From positions 1-64,000 of the forward strand of contig CAIXHE010000107.1 in the NCBI GenBank assembly GCA_903919205.1: a DNA stretch of 64,000 bases. The letters are read 5' to 3'. Shown piece after piece: positions 41,388 through 50,204 of the stretch. Each line of letters opens with the position of its first letter. Positions within the stretch are counted from its first letter, which is position 1. Source of the DNA: an uncultured Opitutaceae bacterium (GTDB lineage: Bacteria > Verrucomicrobiota > Verrucomicrobiia > Opitutales > Opitutaceae). The notes beneath the pieces are model-generated. The model did no database searches. It was not told where the DNA came from and saw only the letters and a list, made by a program, of their open reading frames with translations. Position numbers and translations under genes: made by a program.

Positions 41388-42665
41388 ATGACCATCATCG
41401 AAGAGCTGAAGTGGCGCGAGCTCCTGGCGGACTGCACCGACCTGGAGGGCCTTTCCTCACGCCTCGCCACGGGGCCGACGACCCTCTACTGCGGCTTCGA
41501 CCCGACGGGGGACTCCCTCCATGTGGGCAACCTGGTCGGGCAGCTCACGCTGCGGCGCTTCCAGCTCCACGGGCACCGGCCCCTCGCCCTGGCGGGCGGG
41601 GCCACCGGCATGATCGGGGATCCCTCCGGCAAGTCCGCCGAGCGCAACCTGCTCTCCCGGGAGCAGCTCGACCAGAACGTGGCCAGCATCAAGTCCCAGC
41701 TCGCCAGGATCCTGGACTTCGACTGCGCCGTGAACCCGGCCCGGTTGGTCGACAACGCCACCTGGACCGCCGGGCTCGGCTACCTCGATTTCCTCCGGGA
41801 GGTGGGCAAGTATTTCTCGGTCAATATGATGGTGGCCAAGGACAGCGTGCGCTCGCGCATGGAGGGGGACGCCGGGATCAGCTACACCGAGTTCAGCTAC
41901 ATGCTGCTCCAGGCCCATGACTTCTACCACCTGCGAAAGACGCTGGAATGCGAGCTGCAGGTCGGCGGTTCCGACCAGTGGGGAAACATCACCGCCGGAA
42001 CCGACCTGATCCGCAAGAAGCTCGCCGCCACCGCCTGGGGGCTCACCTTCCCGCTGATCACCAAGGCCGACGGCACCAAGTTCGGGAAGACCGAGGCCGG
42101 CGCGGTGTGGCTCGACCCGAGGAAGACGAGCCCGTACCGATTCTACCAGTTCTTCGTCAACACCGAGGACGCGATGGTGCCCTCCTACCTGAGGAAGTTC
42201 ACGCTCCTCTCCCCGGCCGAGATCGCCCCGCTCGAGGCCGCCCATGCGGCCAACCCCGGGGCCCGCGAGGCCCACAAGGCGCTGGCCCGCGAGGTCACGA
42301 CGATCGTACACGGAAGGAGCGCGAGCGACGACGCGGTGCGCGCAAGCGAGATCATGTTCGGCGGCGGCCTCGATGGGATCACCGAATCGCTGTTCAGCGA
42401 CGTCGCCGGGGAGATCCCGACGAAGCCGCTCGAGCGCGACCGGCTCTCCGGGGCGGGCCTTGCGCTGACCGAGGTGCTCCTGCACAGCGGGCTAAGCCCC
42501 TCGAAGGGACAGGCCCGCAAGGACATCGAGGGCGGAGGAATCTACGTGAACAACGTGCGCGCCGCGGACGCCTCCCGCCAGGTGAGCGCCGCCGACCTGC
42601 TCTTCGGCCGCTACGTCCTTCTGCGCAAGGGCAAGCGCAGCTACGTGCTGCTGAGCGTCGCCTAG
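41388..42665 (+). CDS. tyrS: Tyrosyl-tRNA synthetase
   Basis: Class I synthetase charging tRNA-Tyr. It has 425 residues. Seen: TLYCGFDPTGDSLHVGN, with HVGN (45-48) as the HIGH motif; YTEFSYMLLQAHDFYHL; QVGGSDQWGNITAGTDLIRK; and KFGKT (about 230) as the KMSKS equivalent. A C-terminal S4 RNA-binding domain (about 360-425) is present. ATG 41388 is used; an in-frame upstream start (41349) would add a Gly/Arg-rich leader. GAGGGG four bases upstream is one of the few purine-rich Shine-Dalgarno-like sites in the window, followed by CCCC before ATG. Confidence 0.97.
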   Translation: MTIIEELKWRELLADCTDLEGLSSRLATGPTTLYCGFDPTGDSLHVGNLVGQLTLRRFQLHGHRPLALAGGATGMIGDPSGKSAERNLLSREQLDQNVASIKSQLARILDFDCAVNPARLVDNATWTAGLGYLDFLREVGKYFSVNMMVAKDSVRSRMEGDAGISYTEFSYMLLQAHDFYHLRKTLECELQVGGSDQWGNITAGTDLIRKKLAATAWGLTFPLITKADGTKFGKTEAGAVWLDPRKTSPYRFYQFFVNTEDAMVPSYLRKFTLLSPAEIAPLEAAHAANPGAREAHKALAREVTTIVHGRSASDDAVRASEIMFGGGLDGITESLFSDVAGEIPTKPLERDRLSGAGLALTEVLLHSGLSPSKGQARKDIEGGGIYVNNVRAADASRQVSAADLLFGRYVLLRKGKRSYVLLSVA

Positions 42666-42679
42666 GGGCTCCCCGAGGC
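42660..42679. terminator. Hairpin across the tyrS / opcA convergent stops
   Basis: GCCT-A-GGGG / CCCC-G-AGGC folds as two 4-bp helices separated by an A.G mismatch, with a 2-nt apex that would open to a small loop. It starts in the last tyrS codon and ends one base before the opcA stop codon. It may be a shared transcription end; no U-tract. Confidence 0.3.
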
Positions 42680-43663
42680 CTAAAAGAACATGGCCTCGCT
42701 CAGGGCCGCCTCGGGCGACAGGAGCGAGACCGTGGCGGGCATGGTCGTGCGGCCTGAGCCGAAGTCGGCGTCGAACACCGCGTGCGAGGTGGCCACGTCG
42801 GCCTTCCACGAGAATGACTTGGCGCCTCCGTAGTCGAACCGCAGCGAGAAGCCCTTCGGGGGGCCCTGCACGTCGAGCGCGAGTTCGGCCGACTCGCCCG
42901 AGGCGCCGCAGCGGTTCAGCCGGCCGCGCACCCACTGCAGGAGGGCGCGGGCCTCGGGCTCGACCTGCCCGCCGTGGGAGAGCCGCAGCGAGGTGAGGCC
43001 CTTGGCAAGCGCCTCCACCGGGTAGCGCCCGAGGAACTGGCCGATCGACTGGCGCACCGGCAGCAGGCGCGCGTACGCCAGGTCCCTCACGTTCTCGGGG
43101 CGCGGCCAGCGGTAGCTGAACGCGTCGGTGGGCGCCGTGGCGCTGTCGATCAGGACACGGCGGGCCGCCGTCAGCAGGTAGCGGTAGTCCGCGAGGCGCA
43201 CCGACTCGCTGAAGCGGTGGGCCCAGTAGTACAAGGGCAGGTCCGTCGACAGGCAGATCGAGACCTGGCTCTCCAGGAACGCGCGCGCGCTGCGCGGGTA
43301 GCTCAGGAGCACGAACTCGCAGCAGCGCATGTCGTCGGGGGTCTTCCCGATCGAGCACTCTCCGTAGACCTTCGCGCGGATGTCGTGCACGCCCTCGTCG
43401 TTGGCGAGCGGGCAGAGCACGACGACGCGGCTCGGGTGCCGGCGCGAGAAGCGCACCGCCGTCTCGAACTGGCGCACGGCGTCGTCCGCGTCCGTCATCA
43501 GGCCCAGGTGCAGCACGAAGTTCACCTGGATCGCCTTGGCGCGCTCGCCCTCCGGCGACGGCTTCCCCTCGGCCGCGTTGCCCTCCCACATCTGGGCGAG
43601 GCCCTTCGATATGGTGCCTACGGGCACCTCGATGCCCGGGAGCGCTTCAAATATGCCGGACAT
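42680..43663 (-). CDS. opcA: OpcA-like glucose-6-phosphate dehydrogenase assembly protein
   Basis: OpcA promotes assembly and redox regulation of G6PDH in cyanobacteria and occurs next to zwf in actinobacteria. The 327-residue product has family-style segments: NFVLHLGLMTDADD (about 48-60), HPSRVVVLCPLAND, the ADLPLYYWAHRF-type LSTDLPLYYWAHRFSES, and a C-terminal beta-rich half. It lies 11 bp after zwf on the same strand, which strongly supports the assignment. Recognition is from context and motif memory. No cysteine pair obviously equivalent to the cyanobacterial redox cysteines could be confirmed, though several cysteines (for example in DDMRCCEF) are present. Confidence 0.85.
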   Translation of the reverse strand: MSGIFEALPGIEVPVGTISKGLAQMWEGNAAEGKPSPEGERAKAIQVNFVLHLGLMTDADDAVRQFETAVRFSRRHPSRVVVLCPLANDEGVHDIRAKVYGECSIGKTPDDMRCCEFVLLSYPRSARAFLESQVSICLSTDLPLYYWAHRFSESVRLADYRYLLTAARRVLIDSATAPTDAFSYRWPRPENVRDLAYARLLPVRQSIGQFLGRYPVEALAKGLTSLRLSHGGQVEPEARALLQWVRGRLNRCGASGESAELALDVQGPPKGFSLRFDYGGAKSFSWKADVATSHAVFDADFGSGRTTMPATVSLLSPEAALSEAMFF

Positions 43664-43674
43664 GTGCGGCTCGC

Positions 43675-45207
43675 TCAGGGCTGGCGCCAGGTGTGCCCCC
43701 TCGAGGTGAGCAGCAGGTCCGCGGCCTCGGGCCCCCACGAGCCGGCCGGGTACGAGGCCATGCCCGTTCGGCCCTGGGACTGCCAGTGCTCGAGGAGCGG
43801 GGTGTAGAGGGTCCAGGAGGTCTCGGCCTCGTCGCCGCGGATGAAGAGCGTGCCGTCGCCGATCATCGCGTCGAGGACGAGCCTCTCGTAGGCCTCGGGG
43901 GTGTTCGAGCCGAAGGTGGTCGCGTACCGGAAGCTCATCTTCACCGGCTGCGTGCGCGTCTCGAGCCCGGGGACCTTTGCGTTGAGTATCAGGCTGAGGC
44001 CCTCGTCCGGCTGGATCTGGAACGAGAGCGTGTTGGCGGCGAGGTCGAAGCCGCCGGTGTGGGGGAAGATGGTTCCGGGCGGGCGCTTGAACTGCACGGC
44101 GATCTCGGAGACGCGGCGCGGCATGCGCTTGCCGGAGCGCAGGTAGAAGGGGACCCCCTGCCATCGCCAGTTGTTGATCGAGAGGCGGATCGCCGCGTAG
44201 GTCTCGGTCGTCGAGTCCGGCGCGATCCCGGCCTCCTCCAGGTAGCCGGGGACCGCCTTGCCCGCGGTCATTCCGGCCGCGTACTGCGCCCGCGCGGCAT
44301 CGGTATCGAGCGAGATCGCCTCGACGGCGCGCAGCACCTTCACCTTCTCGTCTCGGAGCGCCTCCGCCTCGAACGAGCCCGGCGGCTCCATGGCGGTCAG
44401 CGCCAGGAGCTGCGTGGTGTGGTTCTGGATCATGTCGCGCAGGCAGCCGCTCTGCTCGTAGTAGCCGGCCCGCGTGCCCACGCCCTGGTCCTCCGCCACC
44501 GTGATCTGGACGCTGTCGATGTAGTTGCGGTTCCAGAGAGGCTCGAAGATCGAGTTGGCGAAGCGCTGCACGAGGAGGTCCTGCACCGTCTCCTTGCCGA
44601 GGTAGTGGTCGATGCGGAAGACCTGGTTTTCGTCGAACACCGAGCGCAGCTCGGCGTTCAGGGCCCGGGCCGAGGCGAGGTCGCGCCCGAACGGCTTCTC
44701 GATGATCACCTTCGACTGGTGGGCCTTGCCCAGATAGCGCCCGCCGAGGCCGCTCGCCCCCAGGTTCTGGATGATCGGGCTGAACACCGAGGGCGGGGTC
44801 GAGATGTAGAAGAGGGACTGCACCTGGCTGCCCGCCGACTTCTCGATCTCGGCGATGTGGGCCGCCAGCCGCTCGAAGCCCGCCTTCTCGTCGTAGCCGC
44901 CCGAGACGTAGGTGGTGTTGGCCGCGACCCGGCCCCAGACCTCGGCGTCGAGCTCCCGGCGCGAGAAGTCGGCGACCGCCTTGGAGGCGATGGCCCTGAA
45001 TTCCTCGTCGGGGATCGGCTTGCGCCCGTAGCCGACCAGGTGGAAGTCGGCAGGCAGCAGGTTGTCGAAGCTCAGGTTGTAGATGGCCGGGATCAGCTTG
45101 CGGGCGGTCAGGTCGCCGGAGGCGCCGAAGATCACCACCACGGTGGGGGGGGCCCCGCGATGCTTGCTGAGCCCCTGGAGAAACGGGTGTCTTTCTGGGT
45201 CGGCCAT
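43675..45207 (-). CDS. zwf: Glucose-6-phosphate 1-dehydrogenase
   Basis: First enzyme of the oxidative pentose phosphate pathway, making NADPH and 6-phosphogluconolactone. It has about 510 residues. Seen: the coenzyme loop VIFGASGDLTARKLIPA, EKPFGRDLASARALN, the catalytic RIDHYLGKETVQDLL, and C-terminal GDGTLFIRGDEAE. ATG 45207 (MADPERHPF) is used; an in-frame ATG at 45231 with AGGGTG upstream is a real alternative. It forms an operon with opcA (11 bp gap) and diverges from the PilB-like gene across 126 bp. Confidence 0.96.
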   Translation of the reverse strand: MADPERHPFLQGLSKHRGAPPTVVVIFGASGDLTARKLIPAIYNLSFDNLLPADFHLVGYGRKPIPDEEFRAIASKAVADFSRRELDAEVWGRVAANTTYVSGGYDEKAGFERLAAHIAEIEKSAGSQVQSLFYISTPPSVFSPIIQNLGASGLGGRYLGKAHQSKVIIEKPFGRDLASARALNAELRSVFDENQVFRIDHYLGKETVQDLLVQRFANSIFEPLWNRNYIDSVQITVAEDQGVGTRAGYYEQSGCLRDMIQNHTTQLLALTAMEPPGSFEAEALRDEKVKVLRAVEAISLDTDAARAQYAAGMTAGKAVPGYLEEAGIAPDSTTETYAAIRLSINNWRWQGVPFYLRSGKRMPRRVSEIAVQFKRPPGTIFPHTGGFDLAANTLSFQIQPDEGLSLILNAKVPGLETRTQPVKMSFRYATTFGSNTPEAYERLVLDAMIGDGTLFIRGDEAETSWTLYTPLLEHWQSQGRTGMASYPAGSWGPEAADLLLTSRGHTWRQP

Positions 45208-45333
45208 GGGAGTGAGGGACTTTTTTGGCATCCGGCACCCTAGGCAAGGGAAATGGAGCCCGTCGGGCGCCGGAGCCGTGGTTTCTCGTTGCGGGTTGCT
45301 CAATCGACTGGCTTCGTTAACGTAATTCCCAGT

Positions 45334-47520
45334 ATGGCAGCCCCCTCCATTGCGAACGCCCTGCGTCGGTCGCTACTGATCAAGATCATCTCGAAGCCGG
45401 CTCCGAGCAAGGAGGACGTGGCCTCGGTGATCGAGCTTACGGCGTCGAAGGTGGTGGAGGCGCTTCAGGCGCAGTCGATGACCGTGTACCTGGTCGAGGG
45501 CAACGACATCGCCTTCAAGTATGTCTACTACTCGCCCTCGCTATGGATGAGCGACGCCTCCAAGGAGGCCAAGTTCAAGGAGATGGAAAAGAAACTGGTC
45601 GCCCTCAAGATCCCCGTGGGAACCGGCATCGTGGGCAAGGTGATCCAGACCGGGGAGCCCGTTTTCTTCCAGAACACGGCGGCTCAGGCGACGATGATGC
45701 AGTCGATGGCCAAGACCACCGGCTTCGACGTGCGCTCGATGCTGACGGTGCCACTAAAGACGACCATCACCCTCGGCGCCATCCAGACCCTCAACAAGGA
45801 GTCGTCGGCGGGCACGAACGGCGAGTTCACGGAGTCCGACCTCAAGCTCCTGAGCGAGGTGGCCGAGTACTCCTCGACGCTCATCCACCGGATGATCGAC
45901 CCGAAGTTCCAGCTGGGGCCCGACGACACCGCCCGGTTCGTTTCGCGGCTCACCGACCTGCCCCTCGTGCACAAGATCGAGGAGCTGGACGTGGACGACA
46001 AGCTGGCCGAGAGCATCGGCGACGCGATCATCCGCAGGGAGGGCGTCTTCCCCTTCAAGCGGCTCGGCACCGGCTCGGCGGCGGTCGTGATGACCAACCC
46101 GCTCGACTACGCCAAGCGCGAGGCCTTCACGCAGGCCACCGACCTGAGCATCGACGAGGTCAAGGTGGTCTCGGCGACCCTCTTCGAGCAGCTGATAAAG
46201 AAGTACTTCAAGGACTCGAAGCAGCCCGGCGCGGACACCGACGTGGAGCTCGGCAGCGTCGCAAGCGAGATCAGCGAGACCTACGAGAGCGAGTCCGAGC
46301 TCACCGACTTCAAGGCGGCCGACCTGGAGAGCGAGGACTCGGCCCCGATCATCCAGCTGGCCAACCGCATCGTCGAGGACGCGTACATCAGCGGCGCCTC
46401 CGACATCCACATCGAGCCGATGGAGAAGGACCTCCTGATCCGCTACCGGATCGACGGCCTCTGCCAGGAGAAGCTTCGGTTGCCCAAGCAGGTCTGCACG
46501 GCGCTCGTCACGCGCCTGAAGATCATGTGCAACCTGGACATCTCGGAGAGGCGCCTGCCGCAGGACGGGCGCATCGTCTTCAAGAAGTACACGAAGAAGA
46601 ACATCGACATCGACCTGCGCGTGGCGACGGGCCCGATGAACTACGGCGAGAAGGTCGTGATGCGCATCCTGGACAAGCAGAAGTCCACCCTGCCCCTCCC
46701 GGCCCTCGGCTTCTCCGAGGAGAACCTCGCCAGGTACCGCGAGTGCATCCGGCAGCCCTACGGGATGATCCTGCACTGCGGCCCGACGGGATCCGGCAAG
46801 TCGATGACCCTCTACTCCGCGCTCGCCGAGGTGAACACCCCGGACATGAACATCCAGACCGCGGAGGACCCGATCGAGTACACCCTGCCGGGCCTGAACC
46901 AGATGCAGATGAACCGCCAGATCGGGCTCACCTTCGCCCGGGCTCTGCGCTGCTACCTGCGCATGGACCCGGACGTGATCCTCGTGGGAGAAATCCGCGA
47001 CGAGGAGACGGCCGGCATCGCCGCCGAGGCGGCGCTCACGGGCCACCTGCTCGTCTCGACGCTCCACACCAACGACGCCCCCTCGACGGTGACCCGCCTG
47101 GCGGAGATGGGCATCGAGCCCTTCAACATCTCCGCCTCGCTCGTGTGCGTGTGCGCCCAGCGCCTGCTGCGCCGCGTGTGCAAGAACTGCAAGATGCCCT
47201 ACACGCCCGAGGGCCGGGAGAAGGACATCATCGAGAAGGCGATCGGCTGGAGCGGCCAGATCTTCAAGCCGAACCCCCAGGGCTGCCCGACCTGCAACGG
47301 CCAGGGCTACAAGGGCCGCGTGGGCATCCACGAGCTCATGGTGAACAACGAGGAGCTCACCGAGGGCATCAACAAGGAAGTCGAGGTCGCCCAGCTGAAG
47401 CGAATCGCCATGAAGACGGGCATGAAGACGCTTCACCAGGACTCGATGCTCAAGGTGAAGATGGGGCTCACGACCGTCGAGGAGGCCCTCGCCAACGTTC
47501 CCCCGGACCTTGTCCTCTAG
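45334..47520 (+). CDS. GAF-domain-fused PilB/GspE family type II secretion / type IV pilus assembly ATPase
   Basis: A cytoplasmic motor ATPase for pilus or pseudopilus assembly. It has 728 residues. The first about 185 form a GAF-like domain ([44 protein letters not shown]), which is not usual in PilB/GspE. An MshEN-type N-domain (about 220-300) follows, then the ATPase. Seen there: [20 protein letters not shown], Walker [14 protein letters not shown] (about 484), the Asp-box region TAEDPIEY, Walker [27 protein letters not shown], and the tetracysteine zinc site CKNC (about 615) / CPTC (about 650). The start is ATG 45334. The remaining machinery is not adjacent; ExeA/GspB-like genes lie 9 kb away. 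Confidence 0.94.
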   Translation: MAAPSIANALRRSLLIKIISKPAPSKEDVASVIELTASKVVEALQAQSMTVYLVEGNDIAFKYVYYSPSLWMSDASKEAKFKEMEKKLVALKIPVGTGIVGKVIQTGEPVFFQNTAAQATMMQSMAKTTGFDVRSMLTVPLKTTITLGAIQTLNKESSAGTNGEFTESDLKLLSEVAEYSSTLIHRMIDPKFQLGPDDTARFVSRLTDLPLVHKIEELDVDDKLAESIGDAIIRREGVFPFKRLGTGSAAVVMTNPLDYAKREAFTQATDLSIDEVKVVSATLFEQLIKKYFKDSKQPGADTDVELGSVASEISETYESESELTDFKAADLESEDSAPIIQLANRIVEDAYISGASDIHIEPMEKDLLIRYRIDGLCQEKLRLPKQVCTALVTRLKIMCNLDISERRLPQDGRIVFKKYTKKNIDIDLRVATGPMNYGEKVVMRILDKQKSTLPLPALGFSEENLARYRECIRQPYGMILHCGPTGSGKSMTLYSALAEVNTPDMNIQTAEDPIEYTLPGLNQMQMNRQIGLTFARALRCYLRMDPDVILVGEIRDEETAGIAAEAALTGHLLVSTLHTNDAPSTVTRLAEMGIEPFNISASLVCVCAQRLLRRVCKNCKMPYTPEGREKDIIEKAIGWSGQIFKPNPQGCPTCNGQGYKGRVGIHELMVNNEELTEGINKEVEVAQLKRIAMKTGMKTLHQDSMLKVKMGLTTVEEALANVPPDLVL

Positions 47521-47538
47521 GCAGGCGCCGAGCAGCCG

Positions 47539-48063
47539 ATGGCCGACGCCCTGCCGTACAAGATCGCCGTCCTCGTGTTCCTGGAGAACGCGGCCGGCGA
47601 GCACCTGCTGCTCCTGCGCGCGAAGCCGCCGAACCTGGGGGTATGGAGCCCGATCGGCGGCAAGCTCGAGATGGCGACGGGGGAATCCCCGTTCGAGTGC
47701 GCCGTCAGGGAGACCCGGGAGGAGACCGGCTTCGAGGTCGCCACGGCCGACCTGCACCTCTTTTCGGTGATCGCCGAGAAGGCCTACGAGGGCCAGTCGC
47801 ACTGGCTCATGTTCCTGTTCCGCTGCCGCAGGCCGGTCCCGTCGCTCCCCCCGGACATGTCCGAGGGCCGCTTCGGGTTCTTCAGCCGGGCCGCCGTGGA
47901 GGCGCTGCCGATACCCGAGACCGACCGCACGGCGCTCTGGCCCACCTATGACCGGCACCGGGACCATTTCGTGGCCCTGAGGGCCGATTGCGCCCCCGGA
48001 ATGCCGGTGCACGTCGAGGTCGAGGAGATCACCCCGGCCCCGGCGGGGCAAAACCACGCTTGA
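47539..48063 (+). CDS. Nudix hydrolase
   Basis: Hydrolyses a nucleoside diphosphate linked to another moiety; substrate not predictable. It has 174 residues. The Nudix box runs from GGKLEMATGESPFE to CAVRETREETGFEV, with the metal-binding R-E-T-R-E-E-T-G. The loop between the conserved glycine and glutamate is two residues longer than the G-x5-E consensus. A C-terminal extension (about 140-174) is rich in acidic and proline residues. It starts 18 bp after the PilB-like gene and ends 43 bp before pdhA on the same strand, so it may be part of either unit. Confidence 0.88.
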   Translation: MADALPYKIAVLVFLENAAGEHLLLLRAKPPNLGVWSPIGGKLEMATGESPFECAVRETREETGFEVATADLHLFSVIAEKAYEGQSHWLMFLFRCRRPVPSLPPDMSEGRFGFFSRAAVEALPIPETDRTALWPTYDRHRDHFVALRADCAPGMPVHVEVEEITPAPAGQNHA

Positions 48064-48106
48064 TTTCCGGCGTATCCGGCTGGAATACTGGACCCTTCCA
48101 ACAACC

Positions 48107-49204
48107 GTGAGCAAGAAACCAAGCGCCGCCACCGAGAGACCCAGCGAACCAGGCCTGGACAAGGCCAACGCCGCGCTGGCCCCAGCCAACGCCTCGCTCT
48201 CCGCAGAGGGCAAGATCGAGCTCTACCGCCTGATGGTGCGCATCCGGCGCTTCGAGGAGCGCAGCCTGCGCGCCTACCAGTCGAAGAAGATCGGGGGCTT
48301 CCTCCACCTGTACATCGGCCAGGAGGCGGTGGCCGTCGGGTGCTGCTCGCTCATGGGCGAGAACGACCACGTGATCACGGCCTACCGCGACCACGGACAC
48401 GCGATCGCGGTCGGCATGGAGCTTAACCCGCTGATGGCCGAGCTCTACGGCAAGGTAACCGGCTGCTCGAAGGGCAAGGGTGGCTCGATGCACTTCTTCG
48501 ATCCGTCGCGCAACTACTGGGGCGGCCACGGGATCGTCGGGGGCCAGGTGCCGCTCGGCACGGGGCTCGCCTACGGCCTCAAGTACAAGGGCCTGAAGGG
48601 CGCCTGCATGACGTTCATGGGGGACGGCGCCGTCAACCAGGGCGCCGTGCACGAGGCCTACAACCTGGCGGCCCTCTGGAACCTGCCCGTCGTGTTCGTG
48701 ATCGAGAACAACGGCTATTCCATGGGCACGAGCCAGGCGCGCAGTTCCGCCGGCGAGCTCGCCAAGCGCGCCGAGGGGTACGGGATGAAGTGGGGCGTCT
48801 GCGACGGCCACAACCTCTACGAGGTGCGGGCCTTCATGGACCACTTCCTGAAGGACGCCCGCGACAACCACCGGCCCTCGGTCGTCGAGATCCGCACCTA
48901 CCGCTACCGCGGCCACTCGGTCGCGGACCCCGACAACACCTACCGCGCCAAGGCTGAGATCGAGGAGTACCGCCGCACGAAGGACCCGATCCAGGTCTTC
49001 CAGAACCTCCTGCTCGAGGAGAAGGTCCTCACCGAGGCCCAGGTCGAGAAGATCGACACGGAGGCCCGCACCGAGGCCGACGTCTCCGCCGACTTCGCGG
49101 AGGCGAGCCCCTTCCCCACCGCCGCCGACCTCCAGAAGGACGTCTACTGGGAGTCCGACAACCCCTCGCAGCGCAAGTCCGAGGGCCGACTCTTCTTCAA
49201 CTGA
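48107..49204 (+). CDS. pdhA: Pyruvate dehydrogenase E1 component, alpha subunit
   Basis: TPP-dependent decarboxylase subunit of the pyruvate dehydrogenase complex. It has 365 residues. Seen: YRLMVRIRRFEERSLRAY, GFLHLYIGQEAVAVG, YRDHGHAIAVG, KGGSMHFF, and the TPP/Mg motif GDGAVNQGAVHEAYNLAALW, followed by IENNGYSMGTS and the phosphorylation-loop-like TYRYRGHSVADPD. A Lys/Ala-rich N-terminal extension (about 1-30) is present. The start is GTG 48107; no ATG fits. It leads a pdhA-pdhB-pdhC-DoxX run with 3, 19 and 1 bp gaps. Confidence 0.96.
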   Translation: MSKKPSAATERPSEPGLDKANAALAPANASLSAEGKIELYRLMVRIRRFEERSLRAYQSKKIGGFLHLYIGQEAVAVGCCSLMGENDHVITAYRDHGHAIAVGMELNPLMAELYGKVTGCSKGKGGSMHFFDPSRNYWGGHGIVGGQVPLGTGLAYGLKYKGLKGACMTFMGDGAVNQGAVHEAYNLAALWNLPVVFVIENNGYSMGTSQARSSAGELAKRAEGYGMKWGVCDGHNLYEVRAFMDHFLKDARDNHRPSVVEIRTYRYRGHSVADPDNTYRAKAEIEEYRRTKDPIQVFQNLLLEEKVLTEAQVEKIDTEARTEADVSADFAEASPFPTAADLQKDVYWESDNPSQRKSEGRLFFN

Positions 49205-49207
49205 GCC

Positions 49208-50185
49208 ATGCCGATCCTCCAATACCGCGAAGCCATCCGCCAGGCCCTGGCCGAGGAACTCACCCGAGACCCGAACGTCGTCGTCCTTGGCGAGGAGGTG
49301 GCCCAGTTCCACGGCGCCTACAAGGTGACCGAGGGCCTCCTTGAGAAGTTCGGTCCCCAGCGGATCGTCGACACGCCGATCAGCGAGGCCGGCTTCATCG
49401 GCATGGGCATCGGCGCCTCGATGCTCGGCGTGCGCCCCGTCATCGAGCTCATGTTCTGGTCCTTCTACTCCGTCGCCTTCGACCAGATCCTGAACAATGC
49501 CGCGAACGTGCGCTACATGTCCGGCGGCCAGATCCACTGCCCGATCGTGATCCGCGGGCCCGCTAACGGCGGGACGAACGTGGGCGCGACCCACTCGCAT
49601 ACTCCAGAGAACGTGCTCGCGAACCATCCCGGCGTGAAGGTCGTCGTCCCCTGCACGCCCTACGACGCCAAGGGCCTTCTCAAGTCCGCGATCCGCGACA
49701 ACGACCCGGTCATGTTCCTCGAGAACACCATCCTCTACGGCGACCGCGGCGAGGTGCCGGACACGGACTACGTGATCCCGCTCGGCAAGGCCGACGTGAA
49801 GCGCGAGGGCACCGACCTGACGATCGTCAGCTACGGCCGTCCCGTCATCCAGTCTCTCGCGGCCGCCAACCTGCTGCAGCAGGAGCACAACATCTCGGTG
49901 GAGATCGTCGACCTGCGCTCCATCCGCCCGCTCGACATCGAGACGGTGCTGGCCTCGGTCCGCAAGACCCACCGGGTCCTGATCGTCGAGGAGCAGAAGC
50001 CGTTCTGCGGCGTCGGCGCCCAGATCGCGTACATGATCCAGAGCGAGGCCTTCGACGAGCTAGACGCCCCGATCGCGCGCCTCTGCACCATCGACTCCCC
50101 CGCGATCTACAGCCCGCCTGTCGAGGCCGAGCAGCTGCCGAATCCACAGCGCATCCTGCAGGCCGTCATAGACCTGATGGACTGA
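49208..50185 (+). CDS. pdhB: Pyruvate dehydrogenase E1 component, beta subunit
   Basis: Partner of PdhA in the alpha2-beta2 E1. It has 325 residues. Seen: QYREAIRQALAEELTRDPNVVVLGEEVAQFHGAYKVT at the N-terminus (positions about 4-40), the DTPISEAGFIGMGIGASMLG block, and IELMFWSFYSVAFDQILNNAA. PCTPYDAKGLLKSAIRDNDPV and the transketolase C-domain IVDLRSIRPLDIETV with VEEQKPFCGVGAQIA are also present. It starts 3 bp after pdhA, which implies translational coupling. The short alpha/beta form, rather than the single-chain AceE of enterobacteria, is the type used here. Confidence 0.96.
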   Translation: MPILQYREAIRQALAEELTRDPNVVVLGEEVAQFHGAYKVTEGLLEKFGPQRIVDTPISEAGFIGMGIGASMLGVRPVIELMFWSFYSVAFDQILNNAANVRYMSGGQIHCPIVIRGPANGGTNVGATHSHTPENVLANHPGVKVVVPCTPYDAKGLLKSAIRDNDPVMFLENTILYGDRGEVPDTDYVIPLGKADVKREGTDLTIVSYGRPVIQSLAAANLLQQEHNISVEIVDLRSIRPLDIETVLASVRKTHRVLIVEEQKPFCGVGAQIAYMIQSEAFDELDAPIARLCTIDSPAIYSPPVEAEQLPNPQRILQAVIDLMD

Positions 50186-50204
50186 AGTCCGACGCCCCAC
50201 TCCC

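Noticed and set aside
41341-41390. Recurring GGGGCCCC-like strings (also near 16110 and 20760) as a dispersed repeat or protein-binding site
   Set aside because: Such runs are expected by chance in DNA this GC-rich, and the flanks differ.
45296-45323. TTGCTC - 16 bp - TAACGT as a promoter for the PilB-like gene
   Set aside because: The -10-like hexamer ends only 10 bp before the ATG and matches poorly. It was not strong enough to list as a feature.
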